Source: Daedaleopsis sinensis (Eukaryota; Basidiomycota; Agaricomycetes; Polyporales; Polyporaceae). Taken from it: 64,000 nt of DNA. Made by a program: the position numbers and the translations under genes. How positions within the stretch are numbered: position 1 is the stretch's first letter; the number at the start of each line of letters is the position of its first letter. The DNA lies in the NCBI GenBank assembly GCA_033807695.1, contig CM066310.1, forward strand, positions 2,294,001-2,358,000. Direction: 5' to 3'. Below are positions 12,321-24,047 of this stretch, piece by piece. Below the pieces are notes generated by a model. That model saw nothing but the letters and a program-made list of their open reading frames with translations. It was not told the origin of the DNA and did not search any database.

Positions 12321-13365
12321 GGATGAGGCCACCTCCGCTGTGACGTGGATGGTCTATTACTACAGGCTTAGGCAACTCAGACTAGTACTTACTAGTACTA
12401 GTACGCTAGTGTCTTACCGTGGGAAAGTCCTCAAGAGCGCGACTGAGCTCGGTGGCGACGGTCAATACAACATCCATGTATCACACTCCGGCGATCGCTC
12501 AGTACTCAGTATTCTTCAGGCAGTGACCGTGAGTCAGTAATGCGTACAGGTGAGATTGATGCACCTCTTAAAAAGGTCAGTATCGTGTAAACTTGTACCC
12601 TTTCTCGCTTAATCTGACCACACAGTGAGTCTCCGAATCCAACAGGCTGGTCTCTTCTCTGCTGTCCGGACGGCCTTCAATGTGGACTCCTATCAACTTC
12701 TTCAGGCAGATCCCGCAGATAATACCTCGGGCGCGGAACAAGGCAGAGGGAGGTTACAGTTATACCTGTACTTATACGGCTACTAACTATGCTCACAGAC
12801 CCTCTCGCTGACTTCGGCAAGTTGCCCCGAGCTCGAGTATTGTCGAAACATGGCATATGTCTCAAACAATAGGGCACCTGTACTGCCGCAGCACTTGCCT
12901 CATCCGGCCGTCATGGAGGTCACCTTTACTCCTCAGGCTAGACCTCTATTCGTCGGGAATATGGACAAAAACGGTCGCCTCAACATCCCAAATTGGAGAG
13001 GTAAGCCTCACTACTCATCACCTCTCTTCCTCTCCTACCATCCTCGTCGTCGTCGTCTGTGTTCTCTCTACCCTCATCAACGCCCTGTTTAGCCCCTACA
13101 TCATCCCCGGGACTCGGATCTCTTCGCTACTACTTCGCCACATCGCCCGGACTGGCACATAGTTTGCTCTTCGCCTTAGCTATAGTCCGCTTACCTCTAC
13201 ACTGACCTTTGCACGACGCCTCAAAGCGCATCAAGATTCGTCCTTGCTGCCTTCGAATCGGGGCCCATACGGTCGAGGTCGTCCGCCACGTCATATGAAA
13301 TAGCACGCCGCTGCCGTCCAAACTCCACCGACCATCTGAAGAACACCGGCTTAGGCACTCACGGG
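12321..13365. other. intergenic stretch with weak coding signal
   Basis: Near 12370-12410 there is a run rich in ACTAGT and AGTACT hexamers. A frame opening at 12850 could splice at 13002 to 13093 (GTAAGC to TTTAG) and stop near 13208, giving roughly 85 residues, but it matches no family I know. I do not call it. Confidence 0.35.
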
Positions 13366-14121
13366 ATGGATGGATCAAAGCCCTCGCTTACAAGGTCGTT
13401 AACTGCACCCGTCACTGTGCTTGCCGCCACAGACCCGGTGGGCGTCAAGCGACCGCCTACCACGCGTGGTACGTCTCCGACGCGTTCTCAAACATCTTCA
13501 TCAAACTACTCGCAAGACACCGCACCGGACGCGCCCGGTATTGCCCAAGAGTCGGACGCGAACAGTATCCGGGCCCCGGTTGGGCAGCATGAGGTTGAAT
13601 CTGAGAGTCAGAGCCAGAAGCTAGTGGGCGGAGTATCGGGCTCTTTGATTGACCTGTGGCGACGCAGATCAGAACTGTCGGGTCGTCGGTTAACACGCTT
13701 GGAGTTTACTTCCTTGGATCGTCTCAGGAGGAGTGACGGAGATGTGTCTGAGCTACTCGACGACATCTACAACACGATTCAGCTGTCAGCTCTACAAAGT
13801 CTGGCCATAACGTTACCAACAACATTTCATCATCATGATGCCAGTGAAACCTTGCATTCTGCCCTTAAAGTCCTGCAAAGATATCGTGCATGTGCACGTC
13901 AGATGGAACAATGTCGTCTTGGTAGCATCGAGATTACTTTAGCGACCTCACGAAATGTTGACTTCCAATGGGTACCAGAACTCAGCACAGTGAGTACTCT
14001 ACTGCTTTTCTCGGTATACAAAACTTGCTCAATAGCCAGTATCATCAGCTGCTATCATTTCCTGTCGCAAAAACTCAAATATTCGCCAGTGGCGTCTCTG
14101 CAGTACTCAAATATCGGCTAA
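13366..14121 (+). CDS. hypothetical protein, weakly supported
   Basis: An ATG-initiated open frame of 251 codons. The first third is Ser/Thr/Pro/Gln-rich and probably disordered. The middle (LIDLWRRRSELSGRRLTRLEF and onward) looks helical and charged. A donor at about 13989 and an acceptor at about 14037 would splice the 3' part into another frame, so the true C-terminus is uncertain. No domain is recognised. It could be a decayed or fast-evolving gene, or chance. Confidence 0.3.
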   Translation: MDGSKPSLTRSLTAPVTVLAATDPVGVKRPPTTRGTSPTRSQTSSSNYSQDTAPDAPGIAQESDANSIRAPVGQHEVESESQSQKLVGGVSGSLIDLWRRRSELSGRRLTRLEFTSLDRLRRSDGDVSELLDDIYNTIQLSALQSLAITLPTTFHHHDASETLHSALKVLQRYRACARQMEQCRLGSIEITLATSRNVDFQWVPELSTVSTLLLFSVYKTCSIASIISCYHFLSQKLKYSPVASLQYSNIG

Positions 14122-15177
14122 TATACATCGATACGCCTCATCCTCCCCAGTGCGAAGCAGAGGATGCGCTTTTCAGAAAGATCCAAAAAGCAGCATGCCA
14201 GTGGACTACGAGCATTCCTAGCCGGTGTGTTTTGTATACTGAGGTTCTAGGACCATGTCACGATCATATGACATCTTGGAAGGGTGGTTGCGTGTAGTAC
14301 TTACTATACTGACCATGATAAATCATACGAGCCACTACTGGTTATTCGCGTCTTATAGTTCTCGTGTGTACTATCTCAAACTTGTCGTAAGATGAGGCAC
14401 GCAGTGGGCCGGGGCCATGGGAGTGGCTGTGCTCTACGAGGAGTATGATTGGCGGGCAGGAGAGCACGCCCCGCCCGCGCACACGGACCACGCGCGTCGG
14501 CAGCATGTAGTAGACCGCCTCCCGAGCCCTCCCGCCCGCCGCCTGAGGCAAGAATCGCGCTACTGCTTGATACTCTTCGACTCGGGGGCGAGCTCGTGCG
14601 TGCTGTGAATGTCCGCGCGTGTACGCAGATGCGTATATATCCAAGGGGACGGCGCCGCACGACTCGGACTAGTTTGGACGCCGCAGCGGCGGCGCGCCCT
14701 CGGCGCGCCCCAAGGGCGCGGATATATCTGGATATATCAGCCTTTCAGGCGGGGTGGCTGAGTTATTGATGGTGCCTGTCATGGCGCCACGTGGCACACC
14801 GGAAACGGTAGGAGACGCTCGCACCTCCAACGACTTTCTACCGCAGGTCATACTAGGTCATAATCTCATACCAAGACCCTAACAGAGCCTACTGCAGGTC
14901 AAGCACTTTGAGGAGGTAGGCCCAGCATCTAGTAATTCATCTCAATGAACTTCAAGACCAATAGCTGATACAAAGAACAGGCGGCCGCCCAAATGTGGGG
15001 GCGAACGAACGGGAAACGAAAGCGGCGGGAGGGGTCCGGGAAGTTAGTTATATGACACGCTCCCTGGTCCATAGATCGTCCTATTAGGACGGCCCATCCG
15101 GGCCAGGGGTGTGTATACTATACACGTAGCCTACTTCGGTAGTTTCATTAATGGCGTGAGTGGCATAGTACGCGGTC
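14122..15177. other. intergenic stretch downstream of the HET gene
   Basis: No gene seen. It holds small palindromic patches such as paired GGCGCGCC blocks near 14690-14710 and TATATC repeats at 14720-14740. The HET gene on the minus strand ends at its right border. Confidence 0.5.
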
Positions 15178-17458
15178 TCAGTACAAGAAGCAAGTGCAGC
15201 AGCCGTGGTAGCATGTATTACTACTACTCTGAGTCGAAGTCGGCATTGCAAGAGCTGTAAGTAGTGACGGTGGGCAAACCACATAGCCGTACTGTGGACA
15301 TAGAGTCACAGCAGAATTGTTTTCAACGTACGAGTAAAACGTGATATAGCAGTCCGCAATGAGGGAGGGAGTGGATCGTCCAAGTGACTTGAGGAGCGAG
15401 GGTAAAGTATGAAGAGCTGTCGAAGCTGACCGCGTCATAAAGAGGCCAATTTTTGACAACATTGGCATATCGTGCCGTAAGGTGTAAGTGGTTGCAGTAC
15501 TAGCAGCTGATGGAGCGGCGACCGAACGTCGGACTCTGTCCCATGGGTTTGATACCTCAGAAGCCGTGTCATTGTCCCCCTCCAGGAGATCTCTAAAGTT
15601 ATGTTTTTTCCATAGGGTAATGGTAAAATGGTGTTTGATGTCGAGGAGAGTGAAGCGGTCGCGAGTCGTCGAGTATTCAAAAATTAGGGTAACAGGCCAC
15701 CTCTGAATGCGATCTCCGCCATGGCCATCGTCGCGGTGGTCGATGAATGTCTCGAGTACAAACTTCTTTCGCAACTGTGGCCAAGTACAAATATGATCTG
15801 TTGCACAATCATGGTTGCCATCGCCGGGGGTATACTCCTCGTCTCCCTGTACGTTCGCCCAAGGTGTCCCACAAGGTGAGGTAGGATTTGACGAACCTGA
15901 ACACCACCCGAACTGAAAGACCATGTTGATCCAGTCCACGTCATCAATAAAGATATAGGTGATGCTCAGTGGTGGATGTCCAAAATAAGGCGGCTGAGGG
16001 TTGATAGCTCGCAAGTTTTTGGCGCGTTCTCTCTTGACGACCTTAGCGAGGATGTTCTCTGGTATGCGCAGGTATGGAACAAATGTACTGTGGTTGGGGA
16101 AAAGATATAGAGGCGCGGGAGACGACTGGGTGTCTTGTGCTAAGAGAACGTCCTTCCAGGTGGATTGGGTGAGGTCGATGATGGCGGCATTGGATGAAAC
16201 GGCGCTCTGGGCACTGGCATCTATTTTGACCAATCTACGAGCCTGAAGGCTGTCGCGGAGCTCTGACCCTCTTGCCGAGAGACCGACACCGTAGAATGAC
16301 CGTTTGAACTCTGGTCTTTGTGGAAGTCTTGTCAGTATGAGGAATAGACGCAGGTTACTGTCATGCGAGCCGTAGAACCAGGACAGGTCGCAAAGTATGA
16401 TCCCATTGACCTGAATGATGCGAAGCCTAGATTGTATACCAATAGGCGTCACCGTGAACTGTGGAACACTGTATGGCTGGATGTTTATCAGCGAGCAGTA
16501 TCGGACTACGTTAAAGCAACATACTCACATAGTGCTGATCCATCTGCTCGCCCGGCCAGTACGCCACTTTCCGGCCTTCCTTGAAGTCAGATGGCGATGT
16601 CGCAAACAGTCCGGTGAACGTCTTGTTCTTCCCGTAGTCCTCTGATATATCATCCAGAGCGCAAACACCTCCCCAGGCAAATAGTGAGGTGTCAGGGTTC
16701 TTCCGCATGATCTCCTCCTGAAGACGCCGAAAAGCTTTCCTCCCCTCGCCGTACAGGATAGGCATGTTGACATCAAAGAGCCCCATAAGAGCATAAGCTT
16801 CGTCTTCAACCCGGCTTGTTTCACGATCGGCGGCCCATGACATACGCTCGGCGATGCTCACTTCTGCGAAGCTGACCTCGCCAGTGATGATCGAAGCGGG
16901 TATTCTAGTGATCACCTCCAGAGGGCCCGCGAAGTCGGCCTTTGATCCTAGGTACAGCCAGTCCTTCGAGAGAAAAATTACGATCGGTGGCAGGATTAGC
17001 TCCTGCAAAGTCCAACCCCTTTTATGCCAAGGGTCTTCTGAGAATTTCCACATCATCATCCTTGGGTCATAAAGCAGTTCTAGCATCACGACGTGGTGCG
17101 TTGGAGGATTCTGTGCGAGATGTGCGAAGCAGACTAGGGATTGGCTGTAGAAGCGGGACATAGAATTGATAGCTTCGGAGAGTTCCTCGCTGCTGCTCTT
17201 GTCGATGCAGCACGTGTCGATCCAACCCCATCTGTAGCCGTGAGCCTCAGCGATCTTGCAGAATTCTCTAATCTTGACAGATACGAGAACGCGTGGGTCC
17301 TCCCGGGAGATCGCGCAGCGTGCGTGAATCCTCTGTACGTCCTGGTATGATTGTTCGCCCTCGCCCCAGACATGCGATAGGATCGCGTACCCTCCGGGGA
17401 CCACCTCCGGGGACTCGAAGAAGTGCAGGGTGAGGTTGTGCGTGTCGAGAAGCCTCAT
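15178..17458 (-). CDS. HET-domain (heterokaryon incompatibility) protein
   Basis: Two exons (17458-16529 and 16458-15178, intron 70 nt) encode 736 residues. I chose the ATG at 17458 because MRLLDTHNLTLHFFE is the standard start of fungal HET proteins, although the frame stays open upstream to 17638. The HET domain fills the first 150 or so residues, with GGYAILSHVWGEGEQSYQ, GWIDTCCIDKSSS, EAINSMSRFY and later RGWTLQEL. The intron falls between DQHY and FTVTPIGIQ, a boundary usual in basidiomycete members. The C-terminal 400 residues have no domain I can name, and no NACHT or WD repeats are present. Such proteins can trigger cell death on contact with non-self partners; in basidiomycetes the role is mostly unproven. 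Confidence 0.88.
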
Positions 17459-19122
17459 CAACACTATAACGTCTAACGTTAGCGTGTCAGCCGTAGTATG
17501 TAACTCTGGAGCAGTGGTGGCAGAAGGAAATGAGACGAACCAACTTGATCGTGCAGACTGCAAGTAAACTCGGACTGGAAGTACTACCGTCGTGCCAAAT
17601 TGCGCTCGACCTGGCCGTTTTGGGCAAGCGCTGCTCAAACAAATGACAAATATATTTAGTGAATTGACAGAACATTCATGAACTAACGAGAACGTACTTG
17701 AACGAGTCGAAAATGCTTGACAGCCAATGGAAGAGGAACTTGAGTGTTCACCTGAAGGGTCCAGATACGTTTCGTAGTACGAGTACCGTGATACTACAAG
17801 TAGGGCTGAATTTGTATAGTAGGATATGTAGTACGTACGCGAAGGTGATCAGTACATATTGCAGATTTATTTCGAGGAACTGTACTACTCACCTGAGTTT
17901 CGATAGATCTGCTCGGTACAAGGGTGTTCGATTTCCCTTCAATAGCGACACGACTGATTAGCGTTAGGCTCCAGACTGCGATTCTGCCCAGTTCGTGCTC
18001 GACTCGGATCACGCGCTCGCTGCGATTGTAAATCAGTGCCTGGTGAGGCTCACGGAAGATGTATGCGAACAAGATAACAATGCTCACGTTGGCGCAAGAG
18101 GGCGGGATACTCTGGAGGGAGTGAAAGAGTCGAGCGTAGAGCCTTCGTACGTGTGTGAAAAACACTTCGCAGTTGGGCGGGGGGGACTCGAGTCTCGTAA
18201 GGCCTCGTGTCTCTCGTGGGATGACAAAATAGCCGAGCTTCCGACCTTCAAAGGGCCGACGTCCGGGAGCGCTAGCACAGACTCCTCCGACTCGGACGTC
18301 CTGAGTGAAGAGGATAACTTCAGCATTCCTCTACAATCGCTGCCACTGCCGACGCCATGATCGGCTCCCTCAGAGGATGCACATGGTCATTCATACATAC
18401 CTATCTGCGTTCCGCTGCGCGAGCCCGAATGAAACGCGCAACGTCACAGAGCTTCTGGAAAACCGAATGGGATATTGTGACCAGTGTGTCTTGTGGCTAT
18501 TTGTCGGCGCTGGGCCAATTCATGTAGAGTCACCCATTTCGACAGGGTCCGACTTGGATGCCTCGACATATCATCTTGGCTAGCGCTCTACTCCAACAGT
18601 GTGGTTATTCTGCAGCTTGGTGATAGGGGAGGCCATCAGTGTAGGTGCCAACGCAGCACAACAATACTGGTGGCGAGCGATAGCATCAGTAGGTCACTAC
18701 TGGGACGATATCGTACTCACTAGGGTGCGGTCATCTACGCAGGTGGTTCAGACGCCTGGTCGTCATCGCGTGTTTGCTTTCGTGCAAATCCTGCTGCAGA
18801 AGATTGAAGGTCGTACCTAGATAAGCGTAGCAGATCAAATATCTAGACGACGACGTCAGGTGTCCAGAGGTAGAGTCGGCCCAACAGCGTGACGATCAGT
18901 AATAGTCGACCGCGATAAAGGAGCTCATGCGTCGTCGGTGTTGAACCAATGTGGCGCAGCTCACGCGCCCTCTGAGAACCACCCAGGGGCAGCTGGACGG
19001 CGAAAACACACAGTAAATTCGTCGAGCCGCATGCGGCATGATGCCGAAGCCCAAAAACAAGAAGACGGGTATACACATCGTACCAAACCCACGAACGTCC
19101 TCCTACCCAACGCAGACACCGA
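17459..19122. other. stretch without a supported gene
   Basis: Between the HET and trefoil genes. A frame at 17995-18360 (+) would give a 121-residue acidic, Ser-rich protein ending in SLPLPTP, but no family or splicing supports it. AT-rich DNA at 17780-17890 is unlike flanking genes. Nothing else seen. Confidence 0.4.
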
Positions 19123-21523
19123 CTACGCGAACGTGAACGTCTGCAAGCATCGTCAGCACACCGTTCTGGCCCGAATTTACGCGAGCAGATCCCTACCTGG
19201 GAGGCGTCCCCGGCCGCACAGGGCGCGGAGTCGATAACGTTCCCGCGCACGGCGAAGCACGTCTTGCCCTGCGCGTTCTCCGGCGCGAGCGCGAGAGGAC
19301 CAGCGCCGCCCTTGAACGTGAACAGCTGGCTGTCTGTCACCTGTCCGCCGCCGTCCGCGCGGCCGCCGCAGGAGAAGGTGATGACGGTGTTGCCGGCAGC
19401 GCGGCGCGGGTCGAAGTTGAAGCACGCCTGGGTGAGGGAGCTGACGACGAGCGCGGAGTCGGCCCGATCGTTGTGGACGCCCTTGGTCTGCGGGGCAGCG
19501 CGAGGAGAGGTCAGCACAGCATGAACGTGGGGATGTAGCAGGGAGTGGGCGATACGCACGATCACGTCGAACTGCTGGCCCTTGCTGCCGTCGCAGGCCG
19601 CGACTTCAATGGGCGCGAGGTTCTCGCGGAAGTCTCCGGCGCCGCTCGTCACTTGCAGGCAGCGTCCGTCGCCTGTCTATATTATGCAAGTCCGGGACCA
19701 CCCGTTAGCGGAGCTGCGGCGGTAAGCGGGAAAGAGAAGGGAGACGACTACGAACCTTGATAGCAGTGTTGGAGAAGGCACGCGTCGCGGTGTCGTCCCG
19801 CTTCTGCGCCTCGGCAGTTCCAGCGGGGTCGAGCTTGGTCAGCGCACGGGTAGACGTAGCGGCCGGGGCGCTCGCGGAGGTTGTCGCCACGGCGGATGTC
19901 GTGGCCGCGGCCTGCGATGACTGTGCAGGCGGCTGGGGCGCGCTCGCCTGAGCACCGAACGTGAAAGTCTACAGGGCGCAGAATGGGTCAGCCAGATGGA
20001 CTAGGGCGACTGGGGTGCATTTAAATACGGACCTGGTCAGCGGCACCGGCAGAGCAAGGAGCAGAGTCGATAACGTTCCCGCGCACGGCGAAGCACGTCT
20101 TGCCCTGTGCGTTCTCCGGCGCGAGCGAGAGAGGACCAGCGCCGCCCTTGAATGTGAACAGCTGGCTGTCGGTGACCTGGCCTCCACCGTCCGCACGACC
20201 ACCGCAGGAGAAGGTGATGACGGTGTTGCCAGCGGCACGGCGCGGATCGAAGTTGAAGCAAGCCTGAGTCAACGAGCTGACGATGAGCGCGGAGTCGGCG
20301 CGATCGTTGTGGACACCCTTGGTCTATGGTCGCCGCAGGTTGAGGTCAGCATGGAGCGAATCATGAGAGGGAGAGGGGAGAAGAGCGACATACAATGACA
20401 TCAAACTGCTGACCCTTGCTGCCGTCGCAGGCCGCAACTTCGATGGGCGCGAGGTTCTCGCGGAAGTCGCCGGCGCCGCTCGTTACCTGCAGGCACCGTC
20501 CATCGCCAGTCTGAATAGACATGGCCACCGTCAGATAAACTATAGATGCGAAGATGGAAGGAATGGTTGCGGACCTTGATCGAGGTATCAGAGAACGCAC
20601 GCGTTGCCGTGTTGTCGCGTTTCTGTGCCTCGGCAGTCCCAGCAGGGTCGAGCTTGGTCAGAGCACGGGTGGAAGTCGCGGCCGGAGCGCTCGCGGAGGA
20701 GGTGGCGGAGGATGTCGCGGCAGGGGGCGCCGACGACTGTGCTGGGGGCTGGGGCGCGCTCGCCTGGGCACCGAAAGTGAAGGTCTACGAGGAGCAAAAG
20801 TGTAGTCAGGTACGAGGACAACAGCTACGCGAAGAACTTTACGGACTTGGTCTGAAGCGCCCGCAGCGCACGGTGCCGAGTCAATGACGTTCCCGCGTAC
20901 GGCAAAGCACGTCTGGCCCTGCGCGTTCTCCGGCGCGAGCGAGAGAGGACCAGCACCACCCTTGAACGTGAACAGTTGGCTGTTGGTGACCTGGCCACCA
21001 CCGTCCGCACGGCCACCGCAGGAGAAGGTGATAACGGTGTTGCCGGCGGCGCGACGAGGGTCGAAGTTGAAGCAGGCCTGCGTAAGCGAGCTGACGATGA
21101 GCGCGGAATCGGCCTGGTCGTTGTGTGCACCCTTGGTCTGTGGTCGCGGATGGTCAGCGAAGGCAGTAGCGGCGAAGAGGGAAGTACACGCACGATCACA
21201 TCGAACTGCTGACCCTTGCTACCATCACAGTTCGCGACTTGGATGGGTGCCAGGTTTTCCCTGAAGTCTCCCGTTCCGCTGGTAACCTGCAAACAGCGTC
21301 CGTCTCCCGTCTGAACAGATGCGAATATTAGGATTGCGTTCCGGACAGAGTTTCAAGTAATGCGCACCTTGATGGTGGTATCGGAGAATGCCCTGGTAGC
21401 TGTGTCATCCCGACGTTGCGCCTCCGCCGTCGCCGCGGGGTCGAGCGTGACCAGGCGAGGGTATAAAGGAGCGGAAGCTGCGGAAGCAGCAATGAGGAGG
21501 GTAATGAGAGATGGCGTCAACAT
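19123..21523 (-). CDS. secreted protein of three tandem ricin-like trefoil modules
   Basis: Ten exons: 21523-21368, 21310-21194, 21137-20847, 20784-20575, 20510-20394, 20323-20033, 19968-19756, 19676-19560, 19487-19197 and 19140-19123. They give 606 residues with a signal peptide (MLTPSLITLLIAASAASA). Three modules follow, each split by introns at the same places into exons of 117 and 291 nt. A module reads TGDGRCLQV, FRENLAPIEVA, KGQQFDVI, QACFNFDPRRAAGNT, QLFTFKGGAGP, TCFAVRGNVIDSAPC, QTFTF. Three Q-x-F elements stand where ricin-type lectins have Q-x-W, and six cysteines per module suggest three disulfides. Linkers are Ala/Ser/Pro/Thr-rich. Before each module lies a dibasic pair in EAQRRDD, EAQKRDN and EAQKRDD, typical of Kex2. 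The fold is inferred from pattern only; the ligand is unknown. Confidence 0.85.
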
Positions 21524-23659
21524 CTTCGTGTCAAATAAAAGGCAGCGGGGATCAGGGAATCCTCTTCAAGAGGTTGAAAGAGAGAAAAACTGAAAGGGAC
21601 CAAAGGAAACGGGGAAGAAAACAGGGGAGAGCGAAGAACGAGTTGTCCATACTTACCGTCCTTTTGTACTTGGAGCGCTGGCTAGCGCTGAGCTTCCACA
21701 CCGTCCGAACCCTGGGAAACCCGAGTATGATTGCGTTCCTGGCGAACAGCGTGAGGCCTGATACTGGCCTGATAGGGCCTGATGCATTGATGGGTGATGC
21801 ACTACATAAGTGCTGACAGTAAGAACTTATCTCCGTCGCCTATGGGACGCTATCGGACGTTGACTCCGATTATGACCCGACTAGGGTAACTTCAGGTAAT
21901 CAGGTATATGTGTTGCAAGGGATACCACGTCACCCCGCCGGATCTGCCTAGCAACTAAATCATTTACCTGATGAGCCTGGTTGGATGAAGCCCGAGGGTG
22001 CCCAGAAGGAGGGCATGAGGTCTAAAGCAACGAAATCAGACGAGACTATACAGCTATTGAATATCAAGGAGCCGCACGTTGAGGTCTTGGTCTTCGGCAA
22101 GATTCAGGTGAGTGACAGAACTCAGAGTTTGGAATAGCAGTTAACTTAAGGCACGTTATCGAGGTCATAAATTTACTTATCGCAAGTTAAAGCGGTAGCA
22201 GTTTGATCAGTAGGGTACTTGATGATGTACCATGGCCATGGGGAATCATCGTCGCGCAGTCGCAAACCAGTGCATTGGGCGCCGATGATCAGGTGGATTA
22301 GTAGAGGCCAAAGTTCAAACGAAGAACACACCCGTGTCACGAAAGGTTCTAAGTACGATATTCGGATCCATAACCGGGGTCCACTTTTGATGAGCTTGAA
22401 TGATTTCATGATCACTCGATTCGCTAGGGGTCGTCACGACGACGATGGAACTGTCATCATTGATCCTCTCACTGTGCCTCGAGAGGCTAGAGCTCATGGC
22501 CATGTATTTGTAACTTAGATACCAAGGTGAGTTGACTTTCGTAGCCACTCCGAGAGCGTATTGTCATGTCACGGTAGTTCGAGATGGCCCTGAGTGTTTC
22601 GTATCGGACAGATAGCAATCTGAAAGGCATACTGAGCCTGAACTGTGAAGACTACAGGAATCATCTGGGCTTGTGTAAGGCAATACGCGGTGCCATCGCC
22701 GCAGCAGGTTCGGAATGATAAGACAAACGAGCCACGAAGGGCATTGGGCAGTGCAAAAAGGCCATCAAAAGAACAGCAGTGAACGGGAGAACAGGGGAGA
22801 ACGTGCTGATGCATACCACTCATCTATCATGCAGAGGTTGGCATCGAAATTCTCGGATTCGAGTCGCGGAGGAACGTTGAATATTGAATGTAAGTCAGCC
22901 AAATCTGACCGGAAGACCCTACTTCGCTCCATGGTGAGTCTTGTGCAGTCGAGTATGCAAAGTACTCGGGCCGGGAACTTCTTAAAGTGGTGAGTACAGC
23001 AGCCCAAGCTTGCTTCAAGTTGAGTCTACCGTGGGGTATCGCAGGTTTACGCACCGGACTAATTTCGACTTGGAACTAGCTTGAGATAATCGCGGTGTAG
23101 ACTGTCACAAGCTGTCTATTTGTACAAGTTATCGGCATCTGGTGGTGTGGTGCAGCGAGTGCAAGTACAAATTACCATTAGTCAGAAAATGAGGGTACTA
23201 GTAGTAAGTACTCGGCGTCTACCGTCGTGGCTTTGACGGAACGCGACGATCACTGTCACTGACTTGGAGCTATGTAACTTAAGCTTGAAGCTTGAAGGCC
23301 AGGTCACTATGTACTTCAAGTTGACTATATGTAATACCTCGCCAGCCTCGTTCTCAGAGTTTTTATCTGCCTTCTTGAGGTGTTCGTTTTCTTCCACGGT
23401 CGTCGATTTTTCGCCTGTCAGCCGAAGCAACCTCAGTGACTCGCACGAACTTCAATTTAGCGGGAGTCAACTTGTCCAGGCACCTTGTCCATGTCCACGT
23501 CTGCCCCGTGCATCTTGACTTACTTCGGGCTCAACCTCGGTCCTCAGCTGCTCCAGGCCGCACGACGCTGCGCGGTCGAAATGGTGCGGTTGGAGACAAG
23601 TTGGGGGTTCATCATGATTTCGGAAGGACGCAGCTGATACATACTTATGTACACTTGAC
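21524..23659. other. stretch with unassigned short exons
   Basis: Two frames look a little like exons: 21985-22107 (+), ending KEPHVEVLVFGKIQ just before a GTGAGT donor, and 22831-22932 (+), with MQRLASKFSDSSRGGTLN before another GTGAGT. I could not join them into one protein and know no family for them. They may belong to an undetected or decayed gene. Confidence 0.3.
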
Positions 23660-23805
23660 GTACACGTTGAGCTTCGTATTGGGCGCTGAGATCCGAGATC
23701 TGATCCTCCAAGAGCCCTGAAAGTGGCAGTGAGAGTTTGGTGAGAGTCTCTCACATCGACCGCAAGCCCGGAGTTCTCGGCGTCCATCCCGGGTCCATCC
23801 TGTGA
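23660..23805 (-). pseudogene. relic of a 2OG-Fe(II) oxygenase paralogue
   Basis: Two islands resemble the intact gene that follows on the same strand. Near 23799 the frame reads MDAENSGLAVDVRDS, against MDPENFLLGLDVRDS in the intact protein. Near 23680 the DNA can be read KLNVYV, against KLNVYG at its second exon end. The region between is shorter than in the intact copy and no continuous frame joins them. I infer a decayed partial duplicate. Confidence 0.45.
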
Positions 23806-24047
23806 CCTATAACCCTTGCGAAAAGTCGGGATACCGCCTGCGGAGCAGCATATTCCAGCAGGATACACGGTCATCACAGATGGACGTCGACGTCGACATT
23901 AAAGACTGCAATGTGGCCAGGATGTCTCTGCCGCCTCGCTACATTGAAGCGTGGCCCCCGGTGGTTCTTTCAGCTGTGGTTCAACTGACTTGTCTCCATA
24001 GATAAGTCCGGATGTTCATCTCAATATTCATGATGTCAGTCCCAGTC

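Noticed and set aside
16511..17638. Upstream extension of the HET protein to 17638
   Set aside because: The added 60 residues are not family-like; MRLLDTHNLTL at 17458 is the conserved HET start.
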